From positions 616,897-652,964 of the forward strand of contig NW_006920882.1 in NCBI RefSeq assembly GCF_000417875.1: a DNA stretch of 36,068 nt, read 5' to 3'. Both the position numbers and the translations under genes were made by a program. The notes beneath the pieces are model-generated. The model was not told the origin of the DNA. It did not search any database and was given only the letters and a program-made list of their open reading frames with translations. Position 1 is the stretch's first letter; the number at the start of each line of letters is the position of its first letter. Of the stretch, positions 19,701 to 30,667 are shown piece by piece. The stretch is from Pseudozyma flocculosa PF-1. Taxonomy: Eukaryota; Basidiomycota; Ustilaginomycetes; Ustilaginales; Ustilaginaceae.

Positions 19701-21010
19701 ATGCAGTTCCTCAGCACCGTCCTCGTCGCCCTCACGGCGGCCGCCGGCGTCATGGGCCAGGGCGGCGACGCCAACGCGTTCGCTACCGGCCTCCTTGACG
19801 CCCTGAGGCAGAACAACCTCACCCAGCTCGCCAGCGCCGTCGAGGCCAACGCCGCTGCCCTCGTGAGTGTCCGAAAACGTCGAGCCGGCGGCCCCCTTTT
19901 CTCTTTGGGGGACGCTTCGGCAGCGCCTGCGCGTTTGCGCGTCTCACGGTCCGCCGCGCGCATCCCGAGCTGACCCTCGTGCGTCTCTCCTCTTCTTCGC
20001 CGCGTCGTCAGCTGCCCGCCCTTGCCAGCGCCGGCAACAAGACCGTCCTTGCCCCGAGCAACCAGGCCATCCAGGCGCTCGGCAACGTCGACCAGAACAC
20101 GCTCGTCAACACGATCGCCTACCACGTCCTCAACGGCACCTACAAGGTCGACCAGCTCATGGCCGGCCAGCACACGATCGCCGCCACGGCGCTCAACAGC
20201 AGCGAGTTTGTCAACCTGCCCGGCGACCGGCCCCAGGTGGCCGTGCTGAGCAAGGCCATGGGCAACAACACCGCCTTTGTCTACCAGGCCGGCCGCAACG
20301 TCTCGTTCGCCGGCGCCATGGACGGCCCCATGTACCAGAACATCCTCGTCCAGCCCATCGAGCAGGTCCTCATGGTGCCCGGCAACGTGTCGGACGTCGC
20401 CGGCATGATTGGCGTCTCGCAGCTCGTCCAGCTCCTCCAGAGCGCCAACCTGGTCGAGGCCCTCGACAGCATGCCCGTCACCGTGTTTGCGCCCAACAAC
20501 GCCGCCATCCAGGCCGCCCAGTCGACCATCATGGCCGCCACCCCGGAGCAGCAGGTCGCCGTGCTGAGCAACCACTACATCCCCGGCAGCGTCGTCTACT
20601 CGACGGCCATCAAGGACGTCCCCAGCGCCACCTCGGGCAGCGGCCAGGAGCTCAAGTTCATGGCCAACGACACGGGCGCCTACGTCATGAGCGGCAACGT
20701 CACCGCCAAGATTGTCCGCACCGACTACGTCGCCGCCAACGGCGTCGTCCACGTCATCGACAACGTCCTCCTCAACACGATGAACAACCCCGCCGCCGCC
20801 TCGTCCGCCGCCGCCTCGGCCGAGTCGGCCGCCGCTACCCAGACCGCGCAGCCCGGTGTCGGCACCGGTGGCAACGAGAACGCCGGCTCGGGCATGGGCG
20901 GCGGCATGGGCGGCGGCTCCAACGAGAACGGCGCCATGTCGACGGCCAAGATCGGCGGCGGCGCGGCTGCCCTCGCCATGCTCGCCTCGGGCATGTGGCT
21001 CCTTGCCTAA
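19701..21010 (+). CDS. Fasciclin (FAS1) domain protein, probably GPI-anchored
   Basis: This is a 386-aa cell-surface protein in two exons: 19701-19862 and 20012-21010 (149-bp intron, GTGAGT to GTCAG). Residues 1-19 form a signal peptide. Two FAS1 modules follow. The first contains KTVLAPSNQAIQAL and an IAYHVLNGTY segment; the second contains PVTVFAPNNAAIQAA and LSNHYIPGSVVYS, ending in GVVHVIDNVLL, the usual last strand. Then come an Ala/Ser and Gly/Asn-rich linker and a hydrophobic tail (AAALAMLASGMWLLA), as in GPI-anchored proteins. Several N-x-S/T sites are present. FAS1 proteins mediate cell-wall or cell-cell adhesion. Expression may be high, given the clear TATA box and strongly C-ending codons. 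Confidence 0.9.
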
Positions 21011-22428
21011 GTCGACTGAGTGGCCGGCGGTAGAAGCGCGATGCGTCCTTTCCTCGCCCCTCCTCTCTCTCGCCCTCTCTATCTTTCCCCTTTGATACCT
21101 CTGCGCTCCGTCCTCGGTCGACTGTCTGTACGGCGGCGGATCGACGGCGGGACCCACATCGACCTTTCTCCCCCTCTCCCTCCTCCTCCTCCTCTCTCGT
21201 ATCGATCCGATCCCATGCGTACCATGGACTCAACCACCGCCCCCTTCTCCCCCACCTCATTGTATCATGACCATCCGACCTCGAATTGGAATGACTACCC
21301 AGCAATGCTGTCCCTCTGATCGTGGTTCCGGGGTGCGGCACGCAACGGCGGTCGTGGTGTGCGCAAGTTGATGCGCTCGACCGCTTGAGCTTTTCTGGCG
21401 TAGACGGGGTCGGCTGCGGACGGGACGCGAAAATGGCCAAAGACGCGTTCGAAGATGCCGCCATGCCGAAATCGACTCGGGGCACGGTTTCCAGAGCGAC
21501 GGCCATTACGCCATTGCATTCAGAGCCGCTCAGCATGTAGTCGAGGGCCGGGCGGATAGGGTGGCAGCGCCGAATTGCGCCAATGACACGTCGTCGCGGC
21601 GCAACGGGGCGAAAAGGGCGCGGACGCGTCTCGAAAAACGGCGTGAAAACGGTCCTGGAAAACCCCTTCCTGCAAGGATAGACGCTCTCTCCGCTACGCA
21701 ACGACGTCGAAAGTGGCATCGACATGTTCTCCTCCCTCTCAGCTGCTGAACGATGTGGATGGGAGGCTGTGCGGATACGAACTCGGAGCGGGACCGAGGC
21801 GAAACGCATCGAGGTCGTCTTGGGCAAACGCGTGCGGAAACGCAGTCGGGCTCGCGTCTCGTCCCCTTTTCACGGCGGTACGATATGCGTTGGTGCTGAG
21901 GGGGCATTCTTATCTTCTCCTAGACCCGCCCTACCGTCCTAGCCTGGTTCGACGGTCATTGCGTACCAACTCGCCGAGTACGGGCCTCGAAACCGTTTGG
22001 GGACGCGTTTCGAGCTCGACGACTGCGGCCGCCCCGCCATATGCATGGTGCGCTTGCCCCCCCCCGCCCTTTTTTTCCGCCCGCACCGTCGAGCCGTCCC
22101 CCCGAGGTTCTACGCCGCTGTCCCCTGCCTTGCTGGGGGTTGGAGACTGCACAGACCGACGACCTTGGACGGCGCCCTCTGCGCCTGGCCGTGCTACGAA
22201 CGGGGCCTGGCCTGCGAGATGCTTCGAAAGTTGCATCATCCAAGGGGCGCTTCTAGCTACCTGCCTCTCCACCACCACGGCCGCCGCGCACGCACGCGCA
22301 CACAGACGCACGCACTCCAGCACACACACACAGCTCGGAGCCAGCCACATCCCCGCTCGCTCTGTCGAACATGCTCGTTGCATTGCCGGGCATTCCACCG
22401 GCCCGCCTGTTTCGCCTCGTCTCGCCCG
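21011..22428. other. Convergent intergenic region, no gene supported
   Basis: These 1.4 kb lie between two convergent genes. A CT-rich stretch follows the FAS1 stop (likely 3'UTR), and a CA/CG dinucleotide microsatellite lies at about 22285-22335. Frames of 60-240 aa are present but look random. Confidence 0.5.
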
Positions 22429-23488
22429 TTAGGCCTTGCCGGCGCTGCCGAGCAGGTGGAAGAAGCGCGAGCAGGCCTTAGCAAAGGCGTCCATGCCGCC
22501 GTCGTAGACGTCGTTGAGGCCCTGCTTCTCGAGGTGGGCGGCCCAGTAGCGGACCTGCGGGTCGCGGGCCCACGAGTTGACGTTGATCTTTACGCAGCCG
22601 CGCTCGACGCACTGGCGGAAGAGCGAGTCCGGCAGCTCGTCGGTGCCGTGCAGGACAATGAGGGCGTCGCAGGGCGTCGAGGGCCCGACGGCGGCCTGGA
22701 GCTCGTCGAGCAGCTCGAGGCGGAAGTCGGGCGGGTTGACATAGGGCCCGTGGATGTTTCCGATGCTGGGCGCCAGCAGCTCGACGCCGAGCGCCGAGAG
22801 GAACTTTTCCGCCTTTTCCGGCTTGGTGAGCGCGCCCTCCTCGATGGTCTGGACGCCCGCCTCGCCTCCCGCCAGGCGACCGAGCTCGACCTCGACGGCC
22901 ATGCCGAGCCTGGAGGCGCGCTGGCAGTAGGGCGTGGCCATCTGGATGTTTTCCTCGTCCGAGTCGTGGTGGGAGCAGTCAATCATGATCGAGTCGACGG
23001 CGGCGCCCTGGTCGGCAAAGTCGAGGACGCGCGAGATGTCTTCGTGGGTGGCGGCGTGGTCGACGTGGACCGAGATGGGCACCTTTGCGGCGTGGCAGGC
23101 CGACACGACGAAGCGGACAAAGTGGATGCCAAACTGGGCCATGGTGACGGGAAAGAGCTGGGCAATGGCCGGCGAGTTTGCCGCCTCGGCCGCCCGGATC
23201 AGGGCGACGACGCTCTGTGCGTCTGTGCAGCGGGGCGGGCCAAGGAGGAGACGACGAGGGGCGACAAGAGGAGGGACGAGGGGCGACAAGAGGAGGGACG
23301 AGGGGCGAGAAGAGGAGGGACAAGGACCGGTCAGGGACGTCGATCAAAGTCACCGAGGGCTGCATGCGAGTGTGGCCGAGCAGCGCAGCGAAAGACGACG
23401 TACCATAGCAGCTCTGGGCGAGGATGGCGTACTTGCCCTTGGAGGCGTTGCGGAGGATCTGGAGGGTGAGGTTGTCGTTGTTGGTCAT
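22429..23488 (-). CDS. Class II ketose-bisphosphate-type aldolase
   Basis: This 292-aa zinc aldolase has two exons, 23488-23404 and 23222-22429, joined across a 181-bp intron to give SCYDAQSVVAL. The length equals that of the GatY/KbaY/Fba class II family. Zinc and catalytic motifs are present: HVDHA, SIMIDCSH, VEVELGRLAGGE, GNIHGPY, and LHG followed by KINVNSW. The usual LHGGSG phosphate-binding loop reads LHGTDELPD instead, a deviation that may reflect a different substrate. The family cleaves phosphorylated ketoses or sugar acids to DHAP and an aldehyde. It is divergent from a large zinc-finger regulator. I infer a role in carbohydrate or sugar-acid catabolism; it is probably not the glycolytic enzyme. 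Confidence 0.85.
23252..23317. repeat. 22-bp minisatellite inside the aldolase intron
   Basis: Three head-to-tail copies of a 22-bp unit (GGACGAGGGGCGACAAGAGG plus AG), at 23252, 23274 and 23296, with one or two mismatches. It lies wholly within the intron 23403-23223 and accounts for its above-average length. Confidence 0.85.
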
Positions 23489-24169
23489 CGTGGAGCGGGG
23501 ACAGCAGCGGGGTTGGATAGAGAAGGGATGGTGGTGGTGGTCGGGTGGGTGGCCGTTTGGCTCGCAGCGAGGCCTGTCTTGTATTCGGTCGGCCGTCGAG
23601 TTGATCGGGGTCGTCCGTCTGCCGGAGTGAGTGAGTGAGTGTTGGTGAGGTAGGTAGTAGCCTGAGCTAGAGCGCTCTGGCCAGACCGGCCACCAAGGCG
23701 GCGTCTAGGCAGGCGGGTCGATGCCCTCCCCCAGATGCGGGGGTCGTGGAGGTGGGAGAGAGGCTGTGGGAGAGCCCAGCCAGCCAGCCAGTGCCAGACA
23801 GCCAGCCAGCAGGCCAGCAGGCCAGCAGGCCAGGCCAGGCGAGCGCGCTTTGGCCCCCCCAAAACTTGGCCCGCCAAGCGGGGGCCGTTGGGGGCCCGCA
23901 CCCCCAACCAATCCCCTCCGCTTCATTCCGGGTTCCTTCTCCTTCTCGTTCGCCATCTACCACCGCCACCCGACCATCGTCATCCTATCCCCCTTGCACC
24001 GCCACAGCGCGACCGCATTGCATTGCCACCCTCGGCGTCATGCTGCTCGCTCCACGACGACGACGACGACGACGCCGTCCTCGCCCTCGCCCTCGAACCT
24101 GCCACGCCCTTCGCGCGGGCACATCCTAGCTCAATCCACCCCTCGCTTACCCCCCGATCGACCGCAGAG
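23489..24169. promoter_or_regulatory. Divergent promoter region of aldolase and regulator
   Basis: These 681 bp separate the two starts. Contents: GAGT repeats (about 23628-23640), the GTGGGAG box at 23752-23772, CCAG/GGCCAGCA repeats (about 23778-23840), and a near-palindromic TTGGCCCGCCAAG (about 23866-23880). A CGA-triplet run at about 24055-24075 precedes the regulator start. Confidence 0.55.
23752..23772. promoter_or_regulatory. Candidate regulatory box, copy 2
   Basis: GTGGGAGAGAGG, one C, then TGTGGGAG. It differs at one position from 9553-9573 in the DenD/MFS promoter. Confidence 0.45.
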
Positions 24170-27100
24170 ATGATCCAGTGCCACCTCTGCCCGAAGCGAT
24201 ACGCGCGCCACGAGCACCTCAAGCGCCACATCCAGTCGTCCCACGAGTCTTCCAGGCCCGGCGAGGGTCCCCGCTCCTTTGCCTGCGATGTGCCCGGATG
24301 CGACAAGGTCTACCGCCGCTCCGACGTACTCGCCCGACACAAGGCCGGTCACAGCCGCCCGCGGCCCGATAGTGACAGCCCAGAGTCGCCTGCAAACAAG
24401 CGCCAAAGGCACTCGGACCACCACCCAGCTGCTTCAGGCCCAGACCATCGCAGCAGCAGCATCAGCAGCAGCATCGGCAGCGCTCACGGCCATCCCAGCG
24501 ATCAACACTCGGGCGCTCCTGAAGCAGGCGGCCAACTTGCCGCCCGCCAGTATCAGGAGGGCGCCGCGAACCACCAAGATACCCCCGCGCATGCCCCCTT
24601 TGCACTGCCTTCGACGCCTTCCGAGCCTCTCTTCGTCCACCAACGGCCAAGCCAGGTCGCAATGTCGCCAGGCTACGAGGGCCCGAATGGAGCCAATCCA
24701 TCGCCGCTGGCCTACCCGCGGCAGCAGCATCCACAGCAGCAGCAGCACCACCACCACCACCAAGCGCTGCAAGCCTCGGTAATCGATGTGGCTGGCCCAG
24801 GTCTGCATCGTCCCCAGGGTCAGCCCGTTCCGCTGCAACCAGCAGCGGCCGCGGCCGCCCTGCCGCCGACGTTCACCGACTTTTGCACCGCCGGCTTTGG
24901 CCAGCCAGACGTCGCCTCGGCGACCGGCCCGCCCATGTACGACTTTGCAGCCGCATCGACCTCGGCCGGCCCCAGCTTCGGCTGGGACGCGCTCGACTAT
25001 GGCAACCTCACCGCCCTCGACTGGATCCTCGACGACATCCGCGGCGACGGTGCGGCCAGCGTCGCCGGCGCATCGACCCTTTCGGGTGTCCAGGCGTCCA
25101 ACTTTGGCGACGACGACGAGGGCGCACCGCCGCTCGACGACTTTGGGCCAACGCCGCCCGCCGGCTTCAACGTCTTCGGACCCACACCCGCCGCGGGCAC
25201 CGACCCGACCGAGTCGCTCAACCTGCTCAACCTCGCCAACACGGCCATCTCGACCGCCTTGCCTGCATCAGGCGCTGCTGCGACGCCCGCGCCGGGGGCC
25301 AATGGCAACGGCGCATCGACGGCCAGGGCTGGCCGCAGCGACGACGAAGAGGGCGAGTGGCCCCAAGAGTACCGACCGATGCGCAGCAAGCCGCCCACGA
25401 TCGAGATCTCCGACTATCTCCTCGACGTCGAGGTCGAGCCCGAGGCGGCCGAGGGGCGCGGCGCCAAGACGGCCGCGAAACCGGCCCGGACGCGCGGGCC
25501 CTACATTCCCTTTGTGCTCATCGACGACGACTCGCCCGAGGGGCCGCCCGGGCGGTCAACGTCCCACGGCATCGCCTCTGCCTCGCCCCTGTCCGCCTCG
25601 ACCCAGTCGCCCTCGCTGCCGTCCTGGCCAGACGCCGCCGCCCCCTCGGCCACGCTGCTGCCGCCGCCTGGCCGCAGAGTCGACGCGCAGACGCGCCTCA
25701 AGCTGCTCGACTACCTCCGCCACGCGTGCCGCCACCCGTGGTCGCTCTACTCGTTTGCCACGGCGCCCGACGGCTTCCTCACGTGCGTCCAGCTCGAGAC
25801 GCTCGTCTCGCTCTACTTTCGCAAGTTCCACCCGTACCTGCCCATCCTCCACCCGGCGTCGTTTGACTGCTCGACGGCCAGCCCCGTGCTGCTCCTCATC
25901 CTCGTCACCGTCGGCCTCGTCTTCTACGCCACCGAGATGCAGGCGCGCGGCGGGCTGCCGGCCAGTGTGGCGCGGCTGCGGAAGCGCACCTCGGTCCTCG
26001 CGCCCGCCTTTTCCGAGCTGGCGCGCATCGGCATCATGTCGGCCTTTGAGGCCGACCAGCGCGGCTTCCAGGACGTCGGCATCAACACGGCCTGGGTCAT
26101 CCAGCAGACGTTTGGCGTCGGCTCGGGCGACAAGCGCCTCTACAAGCTCGCCGAGCGCAACCGCGGCGGCATGGTGACGGCCATCCGCCGCCTCGGCGTG
26201 CTCAACATGCCCGACGTCCGCCTCGACTTTGGCGGCGCCGGCGCCGCCCCGCCGCTCGACGACCACCTGCTGGAGCGCTCGTGGCGCGCGTGGATCGAGC
26301 GCGAGCGCCGCATCCGCCTCGGCTGGTTCGTCTTCCTCTACGACCAGATGTTTAGCTGCTTCCTCGACATCTCACCCATGCTCCTGTACACCGAGGTCAC
26401 GTCGCCGTTCCCGTGCGACGAACCCCTCTGGAACGCCGCCACGCCGCACGAGTGGTACCGCCGCATCCTCGGCCGCTCCGAGGGCCAGCGCGCACCCAAG
26501 CCGTCGTTTACCGCCTCGCTCGAGCAGCTCCTCGACCCGCGGCGCGGCCGAGCGGCGGCGGCGACGGCGACGGCGACGGCGGCAGCCAGCACCCCTCCCC
26601 TCCGCCTCAACCGCCTCGAGGCGTACATCCTCGCCGTCACCTTGTATCGCATCCGGTGGGACTCTAGCAAGCGCTCGGTCCTGTTTGGCAGCGAGGGATT
26701 CGCCTTTGCCGACGAGGCACGGTTCGCTGCCAGTCCTGGCGGGCGGACCTGCGACGGCGTCGACACCGATGACGACGACGACGCCGTTGGCAGGCCGCGC
26801 GGGTCCAGACGGGCCAGACAGCCGGCTCGGATGGTCACGATCGACGGCGCGGCCTCGAACGCGCTACAGGGCCTGGCCGAGGCGGCGTCGTGGGCCACGC
26901 TGTCGCTCACCTCGTCCGGCCTGGCGCGCACGCCGTCGGGCTCGCCCAGCCTGGCGCTCAGCATCGACGTCCAGCTGCTGCGGCTGCTGTCCAAGCTCCA
27001 CTTTACCGGCTCGCCCGCGTTTTTCGACAAGGTGAGTGCCGTGCCGTGGATGAGCGCCATGGACTAGGCCATCGCAGCGCGCCCCGACGACCTGCCGCTG

Positions 27101-28260
27101 AACATCTCCATCCCCTCTCCTCCGCTTCTCCCTCTGGCACCGCGCGGCGCCGCCAGCTCAAGGACGCGGCAGGGCGCTCCGGCATGACATCGGCGCGGCG
27201 GGCCGAGGCGATCCAGGCGCTCGAGCGGTGGATGGGCGACCCGAACCACCAGGTGGCGATGCGGACGATGCTGCTGACGTCGGCGCAGGTCTACCATCTG
27301 ATCCGCACCTCGCTCGACGCCAGCGCCACCAAGCCCGACGTGCTGGTGCTGCAGAGCAACGTCTGCACCGTCAGCCTGTTCCACGCCGCGCTCGTCATGT
27401 GGGCGTGCTCCAAGTTTGCAACGCCGCCGCCGCAGCCGCAGAACGGCGCGGCCGGCGACGTGGGCGACGGGCCAGCGGCACCTTCCGACGGCGGCCACGA
27501 TCGTCGCTGCGATAGAGTCGAGCAACGGCAGCCTAGTCGCGAAGATGACGGCGGCGACGGCGATGACGATGACGACGAGGCGATCCGCCTCTACGCGAGC
27601 AGGCACGACCTGCCCTGCCTGTCGCCGTCGAGGACACGGGCTCTCGAGGGGATTGGCGTGCTGGATCTCGTGGGATCGGGCAGCAGCAGCGCCGGGCTCT
27701 CGCCAGACGACTGGCAGGACCGCAGCGGCCCAGACGAGGGTGGCGCGGGCGATGGCGCTGGCGGTGCCGACGCCATGGGCCATGCCCGCGCCATCGAGGC
27801 GTGGGTCCACGGCGCGTACATCTCGTCGGCCGACGGCACACCCCGGCGCTGGGCGGCGGCCCAGTCGCTGGCGGTGCGGGTCCCAGGCATCGGCGAGCTG
27901 CTCGGACCGCCGCAGAGCGCCATGTCGAGCCGGCGAGGCAGCATCGCTCCATCCACGGCCGAGGGTCTCTTTGGCCTGTCTTTGTCGTCATCTCCTTCTC
28001 CGTCATCGTCAGCAGCGGCCACGGCGGCGGCGGCGGCGGCGGTGGCGGTGGCGGCGAGGGCAGTCGAGAGCGACAGGCTGGTTAAGGCGTCGCGGATCCT
28101 GCAGCGGTTTGCGTCGCTGCTGCGCAAACTCGACTGGGGTCTGGCGGCGTCGTTTCGCACGATTCTTCTCCACATGGCCAGGTACGAAGCGAGGACCGGC
28201 GCCGCCGCCGGCAGCAGCAGCAGCGGCGGCGGCGGCGGTGGGCGCGGAGCGGCAGGGTGA
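24170..28260 (+). CDS. C2H2 zinc-finger transcription factor with Fungal_trans domain
   Basis: This 1321-aa nuclear regulator has two exons, 24170-27031 and 27157-28260 (125-bp intron, GTGAGT to GCCAG). Two C2H2 fingers sit at the extreme N-terminus: C4-x2-C7-x12-H20-x4-H25, and C39-x4-C44-x12-H57-x3-H61. A long disordered region follows, with a Gln/His-rich tract near residues 183-198. The Fungal_trans (PF04082-like) domain begins about residue 545 with LYFRKFHPYLPILHPASF. The ATG at 24170 is chosen because it lies just before the first finger; the in-frame upstream extension is low-complexity promoter sequence. It is divergent from the aldolase, which suggests pathway-specific control. The C-terminal 150 residues are Ala/Ser/Gly-rich. 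Confidence 0.88.
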
Positions 28261-28497
28261 AGTTCCAAAGGGGAGCAAGGCGTGGCATGCGGAACAAGTG
28301 GTGGGTGGCGTCTGTGATATACCCCCCGGTGGTGCAGGACGGCAAAGGCCGTATCGGATGTCGGTGGTCTAGAGGTGGTCGCGTACGAGCCAGTGTGCTG
28401 CGATCTCGCCCATTGGTTCGCCGTGGTCTGCCCGGCGAGCGAGCAGGAGAGAGCAGAGGGACGACGGCGATGACGGTGTGAGCCAAATGGACTCTCC

Positions 28498-30066
28498 TCA
28501 ATGCCGCCTCCTGGCGTCTCGACGACGCCGACTCGACTCACCGAGACAAAAGGCATGGGGCATGCCGAGTTTGCAGATGGTCGAAGTCGCTCGGGCCTCG
28601 ACGTCTGCGGCGAGACCGGTATTGGCACGGCTGCGTCGTCGCTGTCCTTGTCCTTGTCCTTGTCGCTGCAGACCGTCGGGGGATCGAGCGTCCTCGCCGC
28701 CGCTGTCACTGTCACCATCGCTGTCGCTGTCGCTGTCGCTGTCCGGGACGGTGGTCTCAATGACAATCTCGCCCGTGGGCTTCCTCCTGGCCTTGGCATG
28801 CTGCAGCTTGGGCATCGTCGCGCTGGCCGAGCGGTACTCGGACAGCGAGAAGGAGCGGGTGCGCTGCCGTTGCTGGCCTCGTCGTCGTCGTCGTTGCTGC
28901 GGCGACGTCAGGGTCGACGACGACGACGACGACGGCGTCGTCGTCAACGGCTGCGGCGACGTCGGCAATGGCGAGGGCGACGAGGGGGGCGACTCCGAGA
29001 GCGGGGATGCGACGAGGTTGGTCGAGCTGCGGCCGTTGGAGAGGGCCGGGTTGGTGTGGAGCTCGGTGGGCAGGTGGATGCGTTGCAGGCTCAGCTCCGC
29101 TTCCACCTGCGACCGCAGCCAGGCGGGCGCCCAGCCGTCCTCGTCGCCGCGGCTCCAGTAGGTCCGGAGCACCTTGGCCCTCTCGCCCTCGCTGCGCCGC
29201 GCGGCGGCAAACGTCGTGACGGCGTGCTTGACGTCGGCCTGGAGGCTCTTGATCGTCTTCATCTCGTCGGCCGCCATGCGGATGGCGTTGCGCACCGCGC
29301 CGGGCGTGCGCAGCAGGTCGACGGTCGACGTGACGGCCACCTTGGGCTGCGACGTGAGCAGCCTGACGAGGGGCACGAAGAAGGCCAGGGGGATCAGCGA
29401 GAGGAGCAGGAGCGGGAGCGGCAGGAGCAGCGTGTAGAAGAGCGGGTGGAAGAGCGGGCGCAGCCGGCGGCCGTTTGGCGTGTTTGCGATCCAGCTGAGC
29501 GTGGGGAAGAGGAGGTGGAGGCCGTCGACGGCGTCCGGGCGCGCCTTGAGGATCTGGGTGCAGATGTAGGCGCCGACCGAGTGGCCGCAGAGGACCAGCT
29601 GTGTGTCTCCGCCGTCGTCGCCGTCGCCGTCGTCGTCGCCGCCAGCGTCATCGCCGCTACCAGCCCGGTGCTGCCTGGACGGGTATCGCTTGCGGATGGC
29701 ATCTACAGCGGCGATCTTGTGTCGGATCTGGTCGTTGAGGGTGGTGCCGTAGCCCCTAGCGGCATCGCGCATGCTCTCCTCGTTGTCGCCCCACACGGGG
29801 TGGGAGCCCTTTGGCAGCGGGGCATGGCCGCGGTGCGACACGGCGAGGATCTCGATCCTGGAGCGGAGCGCCGGGTGCTGGTGGATGGTGGACAGGAAGG
29901 GGATGTAATACGAGGCGAGGCCCGGGTTGCCCGGCACAAAGAGGAGGAAGATCTTGGGCGCGCCCCGCGAGGTGCACGGCCACCAGAGCGCGTGCGCCCC
30001 GGCAAAGGTCGTCGTGAGCGGCGTGCTGAGGTTCGACGAGAAGGAAAACGAGAGCGGCGGCGGCAT
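28498..30066 (-). CDS. Lipid droplet-associated hydrolase-like protein (LDAH/DUF2305)
   Basis: This 522-aa alpha/beta hydrolase has no intron. Characteristic features are IFLLFVPGNPGLASYYIPFL (residues 39-58, oxyanion region), VSHRGH, LNDQIRHK, the nucleophile elbow GHSVGAY (Ser163), and LFPTLSWIANTPNGRRLRP, followed by a hydrophobic hairpin-like stretch (about 209-237) that could insert into the lipid-droplet monolayer. The catalytic His is probably His504 in MPHAFCL, as in the family's conserved PHAF near the C-terminus. About 150 residues of Ser/Thr/Asp/Arg-rich low-complexity sequence separate the core from that motif, an unusually long insert. LDAH proteins are implicated in sterol-ester and triglyceride metabolism, but their substrate is debated. 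Confidence 0.87.
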   Translation of the reverse strand: MPPPLSFSFSSNLSTPLTTTFAGAHALWWPCTSRGAPKIFLLFVPGNPGLASYYIPFLSTIHQHPALRSRIEILAVSHRGHAPLPKGSHPVWGDNEESMRDAARGYGTTLNDQIRHKIAAVDAIRKRYPSRQHRAGSGDDAGGDDDGDGDDGGDTQLVLCGHSVGAYICTQILKARPDAVDGLHLLFPTLSWIANTPNGRRLRPLFHPLFYTLLLPLPLLLLSLIPLAFFVPLVRLLTSQPKVAVTSTVDLLRTPGAVRNAIRMAADEMKTIKSLQADVKHAVTTFAAARRSEGERAKVLRTYWSRGDEDGWAPAWLRSQVEAELSLQRIHLPTELHTNPALSNGRSSTNLVASPLSESPPSSPSPLPTSPQPLTTTPSSSSSSTLTSPQQRRRRRGQQRQRTRSFSLSEYRSASATMPKLQHAKARRKPTGEIVIETTVPDSDSDSDSDGDSDSGGEDARSPDGLQRQGQGQGQRRRSRANTGLAADVEARATSTICKLGMPHAFCLGESSRRRRDARRRH

Positions 30067-30667
30067 GTTCGGGCAGGCAGATGGGGGGTCGGGATGGGCA
30101 AGCGGCGAGGTCTAGGGGCCGTGGGTGGCGTCGTCGGTGGTGGTGGTGGTGAGGAGGGGGAAGGGGCGGTGCGGCGAGAAGAAACTGCCGGCTGCCTGCC
30201 AGCCCAAGAGAGAGGCGAGGCTTGGGAGCCCTGACTGATGCCAGGCGGGCCTCCCGCTCGCCCGCTCGCCCCAGCGCCGGCCAAGCCGAAACAGGCCGAG
30301 AGCAAAGTGGGGGTGTGGAGGGCGAGCGGCGAGCGGCGAGCGTGGGAAGCGCGCACGGGCCGCCTCAGCCCTTCGTTGGCCAGCAGAGCGCGAGGGGCGC
30401 CACCAGGCGGGGATGCCGCCACCCTGGCCGGGCCTCCGAGGTCCTGACCGCCCGGCAGACACGCGTGCCGACTGCTGCAGAGCGTCATCCGTGGTCGTGG
30501 CGAGAGAGATTGGGCCGATGGCTAAAAGTACAGGCTGTGCGAGGAGAGGCGAGTATGCGGGGCCGTGTATGCTCGAGGAAAGAAGCTGCGAGGAGATGGG
30601 ACCGAGACGGGACGAGACGAGGGCGGAGGGGACGAGTGCGCAACGGGCGGGCGGCTGCCGTTCGAGC
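30067..30667. other. Intergenic between kinase 3' end and LDAH start
   Basis: These 601 bp contain GGT-repeat sequence near 30130-30155 and GGCGAGC repeats near 30330. No gene is supported. Confidence 0.5.

Noticed and set aside
21530..22432. Several 70-240-codon frames in the convergent intergenic region
   Set aside because: No domain, inconsistent strand, and composition typical of non-coding GC-rich DNA.
23735..24169. N-terminal extension of the zinc-finger regulator in the same frame
   Set aside because: The extension is CAG/CCAG repeat and promoter-like sequence. The ATG at 24170 lies three residues before the first zinc-finger cysteine.
28501..30234. Plus-strand open frame of 577 codons antisense to the LDAH-like gene
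   Set aside because: It is a mirror of a GC-rich coding frame; the minus-strand frame carries clear hydrolase motifs.
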